A stretch of DNA of 64,000 nucleotides from JBDHTS01 sp044221445 (GTDB lineage: Bacteria > Pseudomonadota > Alphaproteobacteria > Micavibrionales > Micavibrionaceae): contig JBGAPF010000005.1 in NCBI GenBank assembly GCA_044221445.1, positions 46,596-110,595 of the forward strand, written 5' to 3'. Below are positions 8,614 to 16,897 of the stretch, one piece after another. A program made the translations under genes and the position numbers. The notes beneath the pieces were generated by a model. It saw nothing but the letters and a program-made list of their open reading frames with translations, had not been told where the DNA came from and did not search any database. Each line of letters starts with the position of its first letter. Positions within the stretch are counted from its first letter, which is position 1.

Positions 8614-10509
8614 ATGGATAATGCGAGCAAGTTGCTGGACCTGTGTACCTGTTACACGAAACTGATGGTTCGCTTTCCCCAAAGCCATAAGGAATTGCAG
8701 AAAAAGGAAAAGGAATTCCTTGATACCGTCGCAGACTTCGAGGAGGCCGCGCTGCCGCCTGCCGCCAAATTCCTTTATGCCTATGTCGGCCTTCAAAAAA
8801 TGGAAGAGCCCGAAAATACAGCAAAATATCTTATGCTGCTCGATGATGCCTGGAATGAGGGTTCCGTCGACGCGGGCCTGTTCCTGATAGAGATTCACGG
8901 GAGGGAGTCCCGGGTTCTGCCAGAGGAATTGAAAAACGCCGAGCGCTCTGCCGATCTACGCAATAAACTCACGGCCAGACGAAATCCTCATGCCATCTAT
9001 ATAGCAGCCAGGCTTGAAGCCACGCGTTTTAATGAGGAGAAGCCCGGCACGCCGGAGCGCGCCCGCGCGGCTGTAGAGGCTCTGACGTTGCTTTACGACC
9101 TCGGAAAAGCCGGCTATTGCGGTTTTCCTTATCTTTCGGCGCTTTGGGCCTGTGAGGAAGGACCTGGAGCGGCAGACACGAAAGATGCCTATGAAAAAAT
9201 GAGGCAGGCGTCCGTGCAGGCACCGTATCAGGGGCTGTTCGCCAAAGACATCGCCCGCGACGCGCTGTTTCGTCTCGGTAAGATGGATTATGAAGGTATC
9301 CTCACCGAAAAACGTCCGGACGAGGGGATACAACGGATACGGGATGCCTCGGATCTCGGCCATGCTGAGGCCCTTCAATGGCTTAAGGACAATGGCCTGG
9401 ACGAGAGAGGAGATGGGAGTGATTCTGGTAAATCGCCATTTTCCTTTTATGTCGGACGGAAAGACAAGGTCGAAATCAAATACAGCGATGAAAAAAGCAG
9501 CGAAAAACCGATCAAAGAGCCGCTTGAAAGCGACCGGAAAAATAACAGGGATTCGTCCTCTTCGGATGCTCCCAGCAAAGACGATCTGTACTGGGATTCC
9601 ATCCCAGCCCCGTCTCTGAAAATCACCTATCCGGAAAAAATAGCGCGCGATCTCAAAAGTAAGACCGATATAGAGGCCCTGCTGCGCCCGCTGGACGATC
9701 TGCCGGGATTGCGAGACATCAAGAAACAGGTGAGACAGACCGTAATTTACGGATCCGCAATCCGTCGGCGCCGGGAAGCGGGACTGAACGTCAGAAACCT
9801 CAACCTTCATATCGTTTTTTCAGGCAATCCGGGAACGGGGAAAACGACGATCGCCCGGATGCTCGGGCAGATCCTTTACCGCAGCGGCATCCTGGAATCG
9901 GGGCATGTCGTGGAGACGGACCGGTCCGACCTGATCGGGCATTATGTCGGACAGACAACCAACTGGACGAAGCGTGCCTGCCGGGAGGCGCTGGGCGGCA
10001 TTCTGTTCATCGATGAGGCCTACAGTATCGCTGAAACGCCGTGGTATTCGGATGAATGCATCGATACCTTGGTCAAGTTCATGGAGGATCACGCGGACGA
10101 ATTCATGGTGATTACCGCCGGCTATCCGTCCAAAATGGACTCCTTTATCCGGTCCAACCCCGGACTGCGGTCCCGGTTCCAGCAAAAAATCGCTTTCAGG
10201 GATTATACGTTTGAGGAAATGGCCGCCATCTTCAAGGCATTTTGCCAGCAGTATGAATACACTCTAGATGCGTTCGCCGAACAGAAGCTGATTCTGGTAC
10301 TGAAAGCGTTAAAGCATAAGGAGAAATCCCATTTCGCGAACGGGCGCAGCGTCCGGAACTTTTTCGACGGATGCATCAGGCGTCAGGCTTTACGAATCGA
10401 GCGGGACGATCTTACCGGGAGAGAGGATCTGATGCGTCTTTTATCTCAGGATATCGACGAGAGCGAGGGAGGCGATTCCGGCGGTGAGATCGTTTATCTG
10501 AAAGCATAA
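8614..10509 (+). CDS. AAA+ ATPase of CbbX/EccA type with N-terminal Sel1-like repeats
   Basis: This 631-residue protein has two parts. Residues about 30-270 form helical repeats of Sel1/TPR character (for example AAKFLYAYVGLQKM and GIQRIRDASDLGHAEALQWL), likely a protein-binding scaffold. A charged linker of about 60 residues follows. Residues about 345-625 form an AAA+ domain related to CbbX, SpoVK and EccA: Walker A GNPGTGKT at 404-411, Walker B ILFIDEA from 463, and a sensor/arginine-finger region near PGLRSRF. CbbX-type proteins remodel target proteins. A ribosome-binding site AGCGGAGG precedes the ATG at 8614. It lies between nuoG and nuoH, which is unusual, and its target is unknown. 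Confidence 0.8.
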   Translation: MDNASKLLDLCTCYTKLMVRFPQSHKELQKKEKEFLDTVADFEEAALPPAAKFLYAYVGLQKMEEPENTAKYLMLLDDAWNEGSVDAGLFLIEIHGRESRVLPEELKNAERSADLRNKLTARRNPHAIYIAARLEATRFNEEKPGTPERARAAVEALTLLYDLGKAGYCGFPYLSALWACEEGPGAADTKDAYEKMRQASVQAPYQGLFAKDIARDALFRLGKMDYEGILTEKRPDEGIQRIRDASDLGHAEALQWLKDNGLDERGDGSDSGKSPFSFYVGRKDKVEIKYSDEKSSEKPIKEPLESDRKNNRDSSSSDAPSKDDLYWDSIPAPSLKITYPEKIARDLKSKTDIEALLRPLDDLPGLRDIKKQVRQTVIYGSAIRRRREAGLNVRNLNLHIVFSGNPGTGKTTIARMLGQILYRSGILESGHVVETDRSDLIGHYVGQTTNWTKRACREALGGILFIDEAYSIAETPWYSDECIDTLVKFMEDHADEFMVITAGYPSKMDSFIRSNPGLRSRFQQKIAFRDYTFEEMAAIFKAFCQQYEYTLDAFAEQKLILVLKALKHKEKSHFANGRSVRNFFDGCIRRQALRIERDDLTGREDLMRLLSQDIDESEGGDSGGEIVYLKA

Positions 10510-10515
10510 AATGAT

Positions 10516-10544
10516 TTGCAATCCGCCTTTTGAGGCACGATAAT
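10516..10544 (+). promoter_or_regulatory. Predicted promoter for nuoH-nuoN
   Basis: TTGCAA (10516-10521), a 17-base spacer and GATAAT (10539-10544) lie in the gap between the AAA+ gene and nuoH. The -10 box matches five of six consensus bases. A start near 10551 would leave about 25 bases before the nuoH start codon. This would let the second half of the interrupted nuo operon be expressed on its own. Confidence 0.5.
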
Positions 10545-10575
10545 CCCGCTCGGATTAATACGAGGCGCTTATTCA

Positions 10576-11583
10576 TTGACTGAATTCTGGACAAACTACG
10601 GATGGCCCGGGCTTATCATGCTGGGGCAGATCGGCGCGATGATCGGCGCGGTCATTTTCGGCGTCGCTTATCTGACGTATTTCGAGCGCAAGGTGCTGGG
10701 CGCCATGCAGCAGCGGCAGGGGCCGATGACGGTCGGGCCTTTCGGGCTGCTGCAGCCGATCGCGGACGGCATCAAGCTGCTGTCCAAGGAAACGATCGTC
10801 CCCAGCCAGGCCAACCGGCCCGTCTTCCTGCTTGCGCCCGTTTTGCTGTTTACACTGGCCCTGGCAGCCTGGGCGGTCATCCCGGTGAGCGACCGCATGG
10901 TGATCGCCAATATCAACGTCGGCATGCTGTACCTGTTCGCCGTATCGTCGATGGGCGTCTATGGCATCATCATGGCCGGCTGGGCGTCGAACTCCCGCTA
11001 TGCCTTTCTGGGAGCCATGCGCTCGGCGTCACAGATGGTGTCTTACGAAGTGTCGATGGGCCTTGTCATCGTAACCGTCCTGTTGTGCACGGGCACGCTG
11101 AACCTGCATGATATCGTGACGGCTTCGCGGCCGCTGTGGATGCAGGTTCTGCTCTTTCCGATGCTGATCGTTTTCATGGTCTCGATCCTGGCCGAAACCA
11201 ACCGCGCGCCGTTCGACCTGCCGGAAGGCGAATCGGAACTTTCAGGCGGGTTCATGGTCGAATATTCCTCGATGGCCTTTGCGCTGTTTTTCCTCGGGGA
11301 ATACGCCAACATGATCCTGATGAGCGCAATGGCGACCGTGCTCTTCCTCGGCGGCTGGTTGCCGCCGTTCGGGATGACATTCCTCACTTTCGTGCCGGGC
11401 GTCCTGTGGTTTATCCTGAAGACATGTTTCGTCCTGTTCGTTTTCCTGTGGGCACGGGCAACCCTGCCGCGCTACAGGTACGATCAGCTGATGCGCCTCG
11501 GCTGGAAAGTATTCCTGCCGTTCACGCTGTTCTGGGTTTTGCTGATGGCGGGAACGCTGCTGGCTTTCGACGCGTTACCGTAA
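10576..11583 (+). CDS. nuoH: NADH-quinone oxidoreductase subunit H
   Basis: This is the membrane subunit that links the peripheral and membrane arms and lines the quinone channel. The 335-residue protein has about eight membrane helices and the family motifs YFERKVLGAMQQRQGPMTVG, GPFGLLQPIADGIKLLSKE and ETNRAPFDLPEGESELSGGF. I accept the TTG at 10576 as the start because it gives the usual short N-terminus (MTEFWTNYGWPG) and has GAGGCG upstream; the next ATG at 10618 would cut into the first helix. A predicted promoter lies just upstream. Confidence 0.96.
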   Translation: MTEFWTNYGWPGLIMLGQIGAMIGAVIFGVAYLTYFERKVLGAMQQRQGPMTVGPFGLLQPIADGIKLLSKETIVPSQANRPVFLLAPVLLFTLALAAWAVIPVSDRMVIANINVGMLYLFAVSSMGVYGIIMAGWASNSRYAFLGAMRSASQMVSYEVSMGLVIVTVLLCTGTLNLHDIVTASRPLWMQVLLFPMLIVFMVSILAETNRAPFDLPEGESELSGGFMVEYSSMAFALFFLGEYANMILMSAMATVLFLGGWLPPFGMTFLTFVPGVLWFILKTCFVLFVFLWARATLPRYRYDQLMRLGWKVFLPFTLFWVLLMAGTLLAFDALP

Positions 11584-11604
11584 CTTTTACAAGGATCGTT
11601 TATC

Positions 11605-11913
11605 ATGACTTCACCCCTGTCTCAGGGCCCGGAAAAAGAATATGTCGTCTTGTTCAATGCGGGGGCATCCGAAGATGCCAAAAATGCAATAGCGCTTACC
11701 AATGAGGAGGTCGACTTTAAAGTGGCCAGCCTTATAAGAAAAGACGGTCTGGAGGCTGTCATAAGCGGCGACGCTGCCTTGTCAGTATTTTTCGATTCGT
11801 TAGGCCCAAGTTTTCAGAGTACCAATCCTCGTACGTTTCATAGTCCATCTGCCCCTAAAATAGTTGTTTTGGATCATGCTGGCGCCATTCAGAATAACCT
11901 CGTGAAATTATAA
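11605..11913 (+). CDS. Small soluble protein of unknown function between nuoH and nuoI
   Basis: This encodes 102 residues with no signal peptide, membrane helix or known domain. The N-terminal half (EKEYVVLFNAGASEDAKNAI) and the region PKIVVLDHAGA read like an alpha/beta fold. AAGGATCG lies upstream of the ATG at 11605, and the stop is two bases before nuoI, so it is probably translated with its neighbours. It is AT-richer than the nuo genes around it. I do not recognise it; complex I operons do not normally carry a gene here. Confidence 0.6.
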   Translation: MTSPLSQGPEKEYVVLFNAGASEDAKNAIALTNEEVDFKVASLIRKDGLEAVISGDAALSVFFDSLGPSFQSTNPRTFHSPSAPKIVVLDHAGAIQNNLVKL

Positions 11914-11915
11914 GG

Positions 11916-12401
11916 ATGCCGATGAATTCTCTTGCGCGCAGTTTTCTTCTCATTGAGATCGTCAAAGGCTTTGCCCTGACGCTGAAATATTTTTTCGCGC
12001 CGAAAGTGACGATCAACTATCCGTTCGAGAAGGCCCCGATCAGTCCCCGGTTTCGGGGGGAACATGCGCTGCGCCGGTATCCGAACGGCGAGGAACGCTG
12101 CATCGCCTGTAAACTATGCGAGGCGATCTGCCCGGCGCTTGCCATCACCATCGAAGCCGAGCCGCGCGACGACGGCAGCCGCCGCACCACACGGTATGAC
12201 ATAGACATGACCAAATGCATCTATTGCGGCCTGTGCCAGGAAGCGTGCCCTGTGGACGCCATCGTCGAAGGGCCGAATTTCGAATTCGCCACCGAAACCC
12301 GCGAAGAACTTTTTTACAATAAAGAAAAGCTGCTGGCCAACGGCGACCGTTGGGAAGCGCAGCTTGCCTCGAACCTGGCTGTGGACGCGCCTTACAGGTA
12401 A
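11916..12401 (+). CDS. nuoI: NADH-quinone oxidoreductase subunit I
   Basis: This 161-residue ferredoxin-like subunit of complex I carries the [4Fe-4S] clusters N6a and N6b. Both cysteine sets are clear: C62, C65, C68 and C72 (CIACKLCEAICP) and C101, C104, C107 and C111 (CIYCGLCQEACP). The N-terminal amphipathic region (FALTLKYFFAPKVTINYPFE) anchors the protein at the membrane. An alternative ATG lies two codons downstream at 11922. About 150 bases without a convincing gene follow before nuoJ. Confidence 0.97.
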   Translation: MPMNSLARSFLLIEIVKGFALTLKYFFAPKVTINYPFEKAPISPRFRGEHALRRYPNGEERCIACKLCEAICPALAITIEAEPRDDGSRRTTRYDIDMTKCIYCGLCQEACPVDAIVEGPNFEFATETREELFYNKEKLLANGDRWEAQLASNLAVDAPYR

Positions 12402-12554
12402 AAACCTCTCTTTTCTAAAAAACAGCAGGATTTCCGGTATGCACGACAAAATATGGCGGTGGGCGCTTGCGGAAGCCCTGCGAACGTATTAGAAAAGTCC
12501 ATCCCTTTCCAGAAGGGAAGTGTTTGCTGACGGAAATCGATATCGAAGCGCATC

Positions 12555-13163
12555 ATGCTCCAGGCCATAGCATTTTATCTATTCGCAGCCGTCCTCGTCT
12601 TCAGCGCCCTGATGGTGATCACGGCGCGCAATCCTGTTTATTCCGTACTGTTCCTTATCCTGGGCTTTTTCAATGCCGCCGGACTGTTCGTGCTCGTGGG
12701 GGCCGAATTCATCGGCATGCTGCTGGTAATCGTCTATGTGGGCGCAGTGGCGGTCCTGTTCCTGTTCGTCGTCATGATGCTGGACATCAATTTCGCAGAG
12801 TTACGCAAGGGCGCCATGCAGTATGTTCCCGTGGGATTGATGGCGGGCGCTCTTCTCCTGCTTGAATTCTTTACGCTTTTTTCCCATTGGCGGTCTGTTG
12901 CCACGGCCGAAAACCTTGCGGCGCCAGCGCCGGACGATGTAACGAACGCTCATGCTCTGGGCGCGCTGATTTATACGGATTATATTCTGGCGTTCCAGAT
13001 GGCGGGGCTGGTGCTTCTGGTCGCCATGATCGGGGCCATCGTCCTGACCCACCGCGTCAGGCCTGACACGAAGCGGCAGAAGGTCGGCGACCAGGTCAAC
13101 CGCGCACGCGCGGATGTCATGGACGTGCGTAAGGTCACGATCGGGGTGGGGATCGACGGATGA
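12555..13163 (+). CDS. nuoJ: NADH-quinone oxidoreductase subunit J
   Basis: This is a five-helix membrane subunit of complex I, 202 residues long. The motif GAEFIGMLLVIVYVGAVAVLFLFVVMMLD contains the pi-bulge helix typical of NuoJ/ND6. The tail after the last helix (RVRPDTKRQKVGDQVNRARAD) is usual in alphaproteobacteria. The stop overlaps the nuoK start (ATGA at 13160). Confidence 0.96.
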   Translation: MLQAIAFYLFAAVLVFSALMVITARNPVYSVLFLILGFFNAAGLFVLVGAEFIGMLLVIVYVGAVAVLFLFVVMMLDINFAELRKGAMQYVPVGLMAGALLLLEFFTLFSHWRSVATAENLAAPAPDDVTNAHALGALIYTDYILAFQMAGLVLLVAMIGAIVLTHRVRPDTKRQKVGDQVNRARADVMDVRKVTIGVGIDG

Positions 13164-13468
13164 CGATCGGGCTTTTCCATTATCTGTTCCTGGCCGGGAT
13201 CGTGTTCACCATCGGCGTGTTCGGGATTTTCCTGAACCGCAAAAACGTCATCATCATCCTTATGTCCATCGAACTGATGCTGCTGGCCGTCAATATTAAT
13301 TTCGTCGCCTTTTCGCATTTCATGGGCGACCTGGCCGGGCAGGTGTTCGCCATGTTCGTCCTGACCGTCGCGGCGGCGGAAGCCGCCATCGGTCTGGCCA
13401 TCCTGGTCGTCTATTTCCGCAACCGCGGCACCATCGCGGTTGAGGATATCTCGGCGCTGAAGGGATAA
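13160..13468 (+). CDS. nuoK: NADH-quinone oxidoreductase subunit K
   Basis: This 102-residue three-helix membrane subunit (ND4L) takes part in proton translocation. The conserved glutamate in the second helix is seen in IILMSIELMLLAVNIN, and a further one in VAAAEAAIGLAILV. The start overlaps the nuoJ stop by four bases, and nuoL follows after eight bases. Confidence 0.97.
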   Translation: MTIGLFHYLFLAGIVFTIGVFGIFLNRKNVIIILMSIELMLLAVNINFVAFSHFMGDLAGQVFAMFVLTVAAAEAAIGLAILVVYFRNRGTIAVEDISALKG

Positions 13469-13476
13469 CGGACACC

Positions 13477-15474
13477 ATGGAACTGCTCGCTGTCTTTCCG
13501 CCGCTTGCTGGCTTTCTCGCCGCCTTCCTATTCGGCAGGCAGATAGACGACCGCGGCGCTCAGTTCGTGACATGCGCCGGAATGCTGGTTGCGGCCCTGG
13601 CTTCCTGCTTCCTGTTTTATGAGATCCCGCTGTCGGATAAAGCGCATACGATGCCGCTGATCACCTGGATCACGTCGGGCGACTTCCAGGTCTATTGGGC
13701 CCTGCGCGTCGATACGCTGTCGGTCGTGATGATGTGCGTCATCAACATCGTTTCCACATGCGTGCATGTCTATTCCATCGGCTATATGAGCCACGACCCG
13801 AACCGTGCGCGGTTCATGTCGTACCTTTCCCTGTTCACCTTCGCCATGCTGATGCTTGTGACGGCGGATAATATGCTTCAGCTGTTTTTCGGCTGGGAAG
13901 GGGTCGGTCTTGCTTCCTATCTGCTGATCGGGTTCTGGAACCATAAGGACAGCGCCAATGGCGCGGCGGTCAAAGCGTTCATCGTCAACCGCGTCGGCGA
14001 TTTCGGTCTGGCGCTCGGGATTATGGCTTGTTTCGTGATTTTCGGCACCGTCCAGTTCGACAGCATGTTCCAGCAGGCGCCGGACAAGGCTGCGATGACC
14101 CTGGACTTTCTCGGCATGTCCCTTCCGGCGCTCAATACGGCGTGTATCCTTTTGTTCATCGGCGCATGCGGCAAGTCGGCGCAACTCGGCCTGCATACGT
14201 GGTTGCCGGACGCTATGGAGGGGCCGACGCCCGTATCCGCCCTCATCCATGCGGCGACGATGGTCACGGCCGGCGTCTTTCTGGTGGCGCGGTTCTCCCC
14301 TGTGTTCGAATATGCACCGCTGGCGCGCGAAATCGTCTGTATCGTCGGCGCGCTGACCTGTTTCGTGGCGGCGACCATCGGCCTGACTCAGTTCGATATC
14401 AAACGCGTGATCGCCTATTCGACGATGAGCCAGCTGGGATACATGTTCTTCGCCCTCGGCGTCTCGGGTTATTCGGCGGCGATCTTTCACCTGATGACGC
14501 ACGCGTTCTTCAAGGCTTTGCTGTTTCTCGGCGCCGGATCGGTGATCCATGCGATGTCGGGGGAGCAGGACATGCGCAAGATGGGCGGCATATGGAAGTT
14601 GATCCCGACCACATATGTCATGATGTGGATCGGGTCACTGGCCTTGGCCGGCATCCCGCTTTTCGCGGGCTATTACTCGAAAGACACGATTCTGGAGTCT
14701 GCATTCGCGGCTCATACCTGGTTCGGCACGTTCGCTTACTGGATGGGTATTGGAGCCGCTTTGATGACGGCGTTTTACAGCTGGCGGTTGATTTTGATGA
14801 CGTTCCACGGAGAACCGCGCGCCGACCACGAGACGATGCATCACGTGCATGAATCGCCGTCTGTCATGATCGGGCCGCTGATCGTCCTGGCGGCAGGGGC
14901 GCTGTTCGCAGGGATCCTGTTCCATGGCGGCTTCGTAGGCTCGGCCAATGAAGCGGGCCATGTCGGCGATATCGCGTCGCAAAGCCGGACGATCAATGTC
15001 TGGGATAAGGAGCATTTCTGGGGCGATGCCTTATTCGTCCTGCCCGAGAACGATACGGTGGAACGGGCGCATCATGTTCCGGAATGGGCGAAACTGCTGC
15101 CGACCGTTATGGGCGTTATCGGCATCGCTTTCGCTTATTTTGTTTATCTGTTCAGGCCGGGGACCGCCACGAAGATCGCTGCGACGTTTGCGCCTCTTCA
15201 TCGCCTGTTTTTCCGCAAATGGTATTTTGACGAATTATACGACCGTGTCTTCGTGCGCAATGCCTGGTGCCTGGGCCGCCTCTTTTCGGAAAAGGGCGAT
15301 CGCGGCCTGATCGACCGGCTGGGGCCGGATGGGCTTTCTTCGGTTTCAAAGCGTTTCGGCGCGCGGCTGAGCAGGGCCCAGACCGGTTACCTCTATCACT
15401 ACGCCTTTGTCATGATGATCGGCCTGATCGGCATCGTTACCTGGCTGCTGTATAAAACCGTGCAGGGATATTGA
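13477..15474 (+). CDS. nuoL: NADH-quinone oxidoreductase subunit L
   Basis: This is the large antiporter-like subunit (ND5) at the distal end of the complex I membrane arm, 665 residues. Recognisable parts are FFGWEGVGLASYLLIGFW, the proton-channel region LPDAMEGPTPVSALIHAATM and the long C-terminal amphipathic region ending in the last membrane helix. The length is normal for alphaproteobacteria. nuoM begins six bases after the stop. Confidence 0.97.
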   Translation: MELLAVFPPLAGFLAAFLFGRQIDDRGAQFVTCAGMLVAALASCFLFYEIPLSDKAHTMPLITWITSGDFQVYWALRVDTLSVVMMCVINIVSTCVHVYSIGYMSHDPNRARFMSYLSLFTFAMLMLVTADNMLQLFFGWEGVGLASYLLIGFWNHKDSANGAAVKAFIVNRVGDFGLALGIMACFVIFGTVQFDSMFQQAPDKAAMTLDFLGMSLPALNTACILLFIGACGKSAQLGLHTWLPDAMEGPTPVSALIHAATMVTAGVFLVARFSPVFEYAPLAREIVCIVGALTCFVAATIGLTQFDIKRVIAYSTMSQLGYMFFALGVSGYSAAIFHLMTHAFFKALLFLGAGSVIHAMSGEQDMRKMGGIWKLIPTTYVMMWIGSLALAGIPLFAGYYSKDTILESAFAAHTWFGTFAYWMGIGAALMTAFYSWRLILMTFHGEPRADHETMHHVHESPSVMIGPLIVLAAGALFAGILFHGGFVGSANEAGHVGDIASQSRTINVWDKEHFWGDALFVLPENDTVERAHHVPEWAKLLPTVMGVIGIAFAYFVYLFRPGTATKIAATFAPLHRLFFRKWYFDELYDRVFVRNAWCLGRLFSEKGDRGLIDRLGPDGLSSVSKRFGARLSRAQTGYLYHYAFVMMIGLIGIVTWLLYKTVQGY

Positions 15475-15480
15475 CCGTCC

Positions 15481-16897
15481 ATGGAATTCCCTCTTCTCTC
15501 GTTAATGACCTTCCTGCCCACGCTGGGCGCTGCGCTGTTGCTGGCGATACGCGGGGAACAGGCCCATGTGGACCGTAATTGCCGCTATGGCGCGCTCTAC
15601 ACGTCACTGGCCGTTTTCGCGCTGTCGCTGTTCATGCTGGTGAAATTCGACGGATCCTCGGCGGATTTTCAGTTTGAGGAGAAGGCGGGGTGGCTGTCGT
15701 CGCTCGCCATCAACTATCACATGGGCGTCGACGGCATTTCGATGTTCTTCGTCTTGCTTTCGGCGTTCCTGACTCCCGTGTGCATCCTTGCAAGCTGGAC
15801 CAGCATCACCAAACGGGTGCGTGAATACATGATCGCGTTCCTGCTCCTGGAAACGCTGATGATCGGCACGTTCTGCGCCCTCGATGCCGTGCTTTTCTAC
15901 GTTTTCTTCGAGGGCGTGCTGATCCCGATGTTCGTCATCATTGGCGTGTGGGGCGGCACGCGCCGCATTTATTCGGCGTTCAAGCTGTTCCTGTATACGC
16001 TGCTGGGATCCGTCCTGATGCTGATCGCCCTGCTGGTTCTGTACAGCCAGACGGGGACAACGGATATTGCCGCGTGGGCGGACCATCCCGTAGCCCGCGA
16101 TCTGCAGATGTGGTTATGGCTGGCGTTTTTCGCAAGCTTTGCGGTCAAGATGCCGATGTGGCCTGTCCATACCTGGCTTCCCGACGCGCATGTGGAAGCG
16201 CCGACGGCTGGGTCGGTCATTCTTGCCGGCGTCCTGCTGAAGATGGGCGGGTACGGCTTCCTGCGCTTTTCGCTGCCCATCTTTCCCGAGGCGAGCGCCT
16301 ATTTCGCCGATATGGTGTTCTGGCTGTCGGTGGTGGCTATTATTTACACCTCTCTTGTGGCGCTGGTGCAGGAGGATATGAAGAAGCTGATCGCTTATTC
16401 CTCCGTCGCGCACATGGGATTCGTGACGCTTGGTATTTTCACCGGGACGGTTCAGGGCGTCGAAGGCGCAATGTTCCAGATGTTGAGCCATGGCCTGATT
16501 TCAGGCGCGCTTTTCTTGTGCGTCGGCGTCGTCTACGACCGGCTTCATACGCGCGAAATCAGCCGGTATGGAGGCATCGTCAAAAACATGCCGCGATACG
16601 CGACCCTGTTCATGGTTTTCATGCTCGGGTCCGTCGGTTTGCCCGGGACGTCCGGTTTCGCGGGTGAGTTTCTGACGCCAGCAGACAAATCCCGATGCGG
16701 CGGCAATGGACGATATCAACAGGATCGAGACCGCATTGCTGGCGCCCATCGCCCTTATGGTGATCATTCTCGGCGTATTTCCTGGCATGGTGCTCGATCG
16801 CATCGCCCCCTCAGTCGAAAAAGTGATCGCCCAATATCAGGCCGCGCAGCCCGCCGCAGCGCCTGCCGTCAGTCAGCCCGAAGGTGCCGCCCCATGA
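15481..16897 (+). pseudogene. nuoM: NADH-quinone oxidoreductase subunit M, with internal deletion and frame change (or assembly error)
   Basis: NuoM (ND4) is an essential proton-pumping antiporter-like subunit. Residues 1-398 are normal, with LLGSVLMLIALLVLYSQTG, LPDAHVEAPTAGSVILAGVL and the motif GTSGFAGEFL. Directly after GEFL the frame switches: the expected C-terminus (NPDAAAMDDINRIETALLAP, then IALMVIILGVFPGMVLDRI) is found in another frame from about 16688 and ends at 16897, overlapping the nuoN start as ATGA. Compared with NuoM proteins of about 500 residues, some 30-45 residues, about one membrane helix, are missing. In the original frame an Arg-rich nonsense stretch of about 75 residues reads without a stop into nuoN. 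This is either a real deletion or an assembly artefact. Confidence 0.8.

Noticed and set aside
12402..12554. Short open frame between nuoI and nuoJ
   Set aside because: The only ATG-started frame with a reasonable position has 17 codons and no ribosome-binding site.
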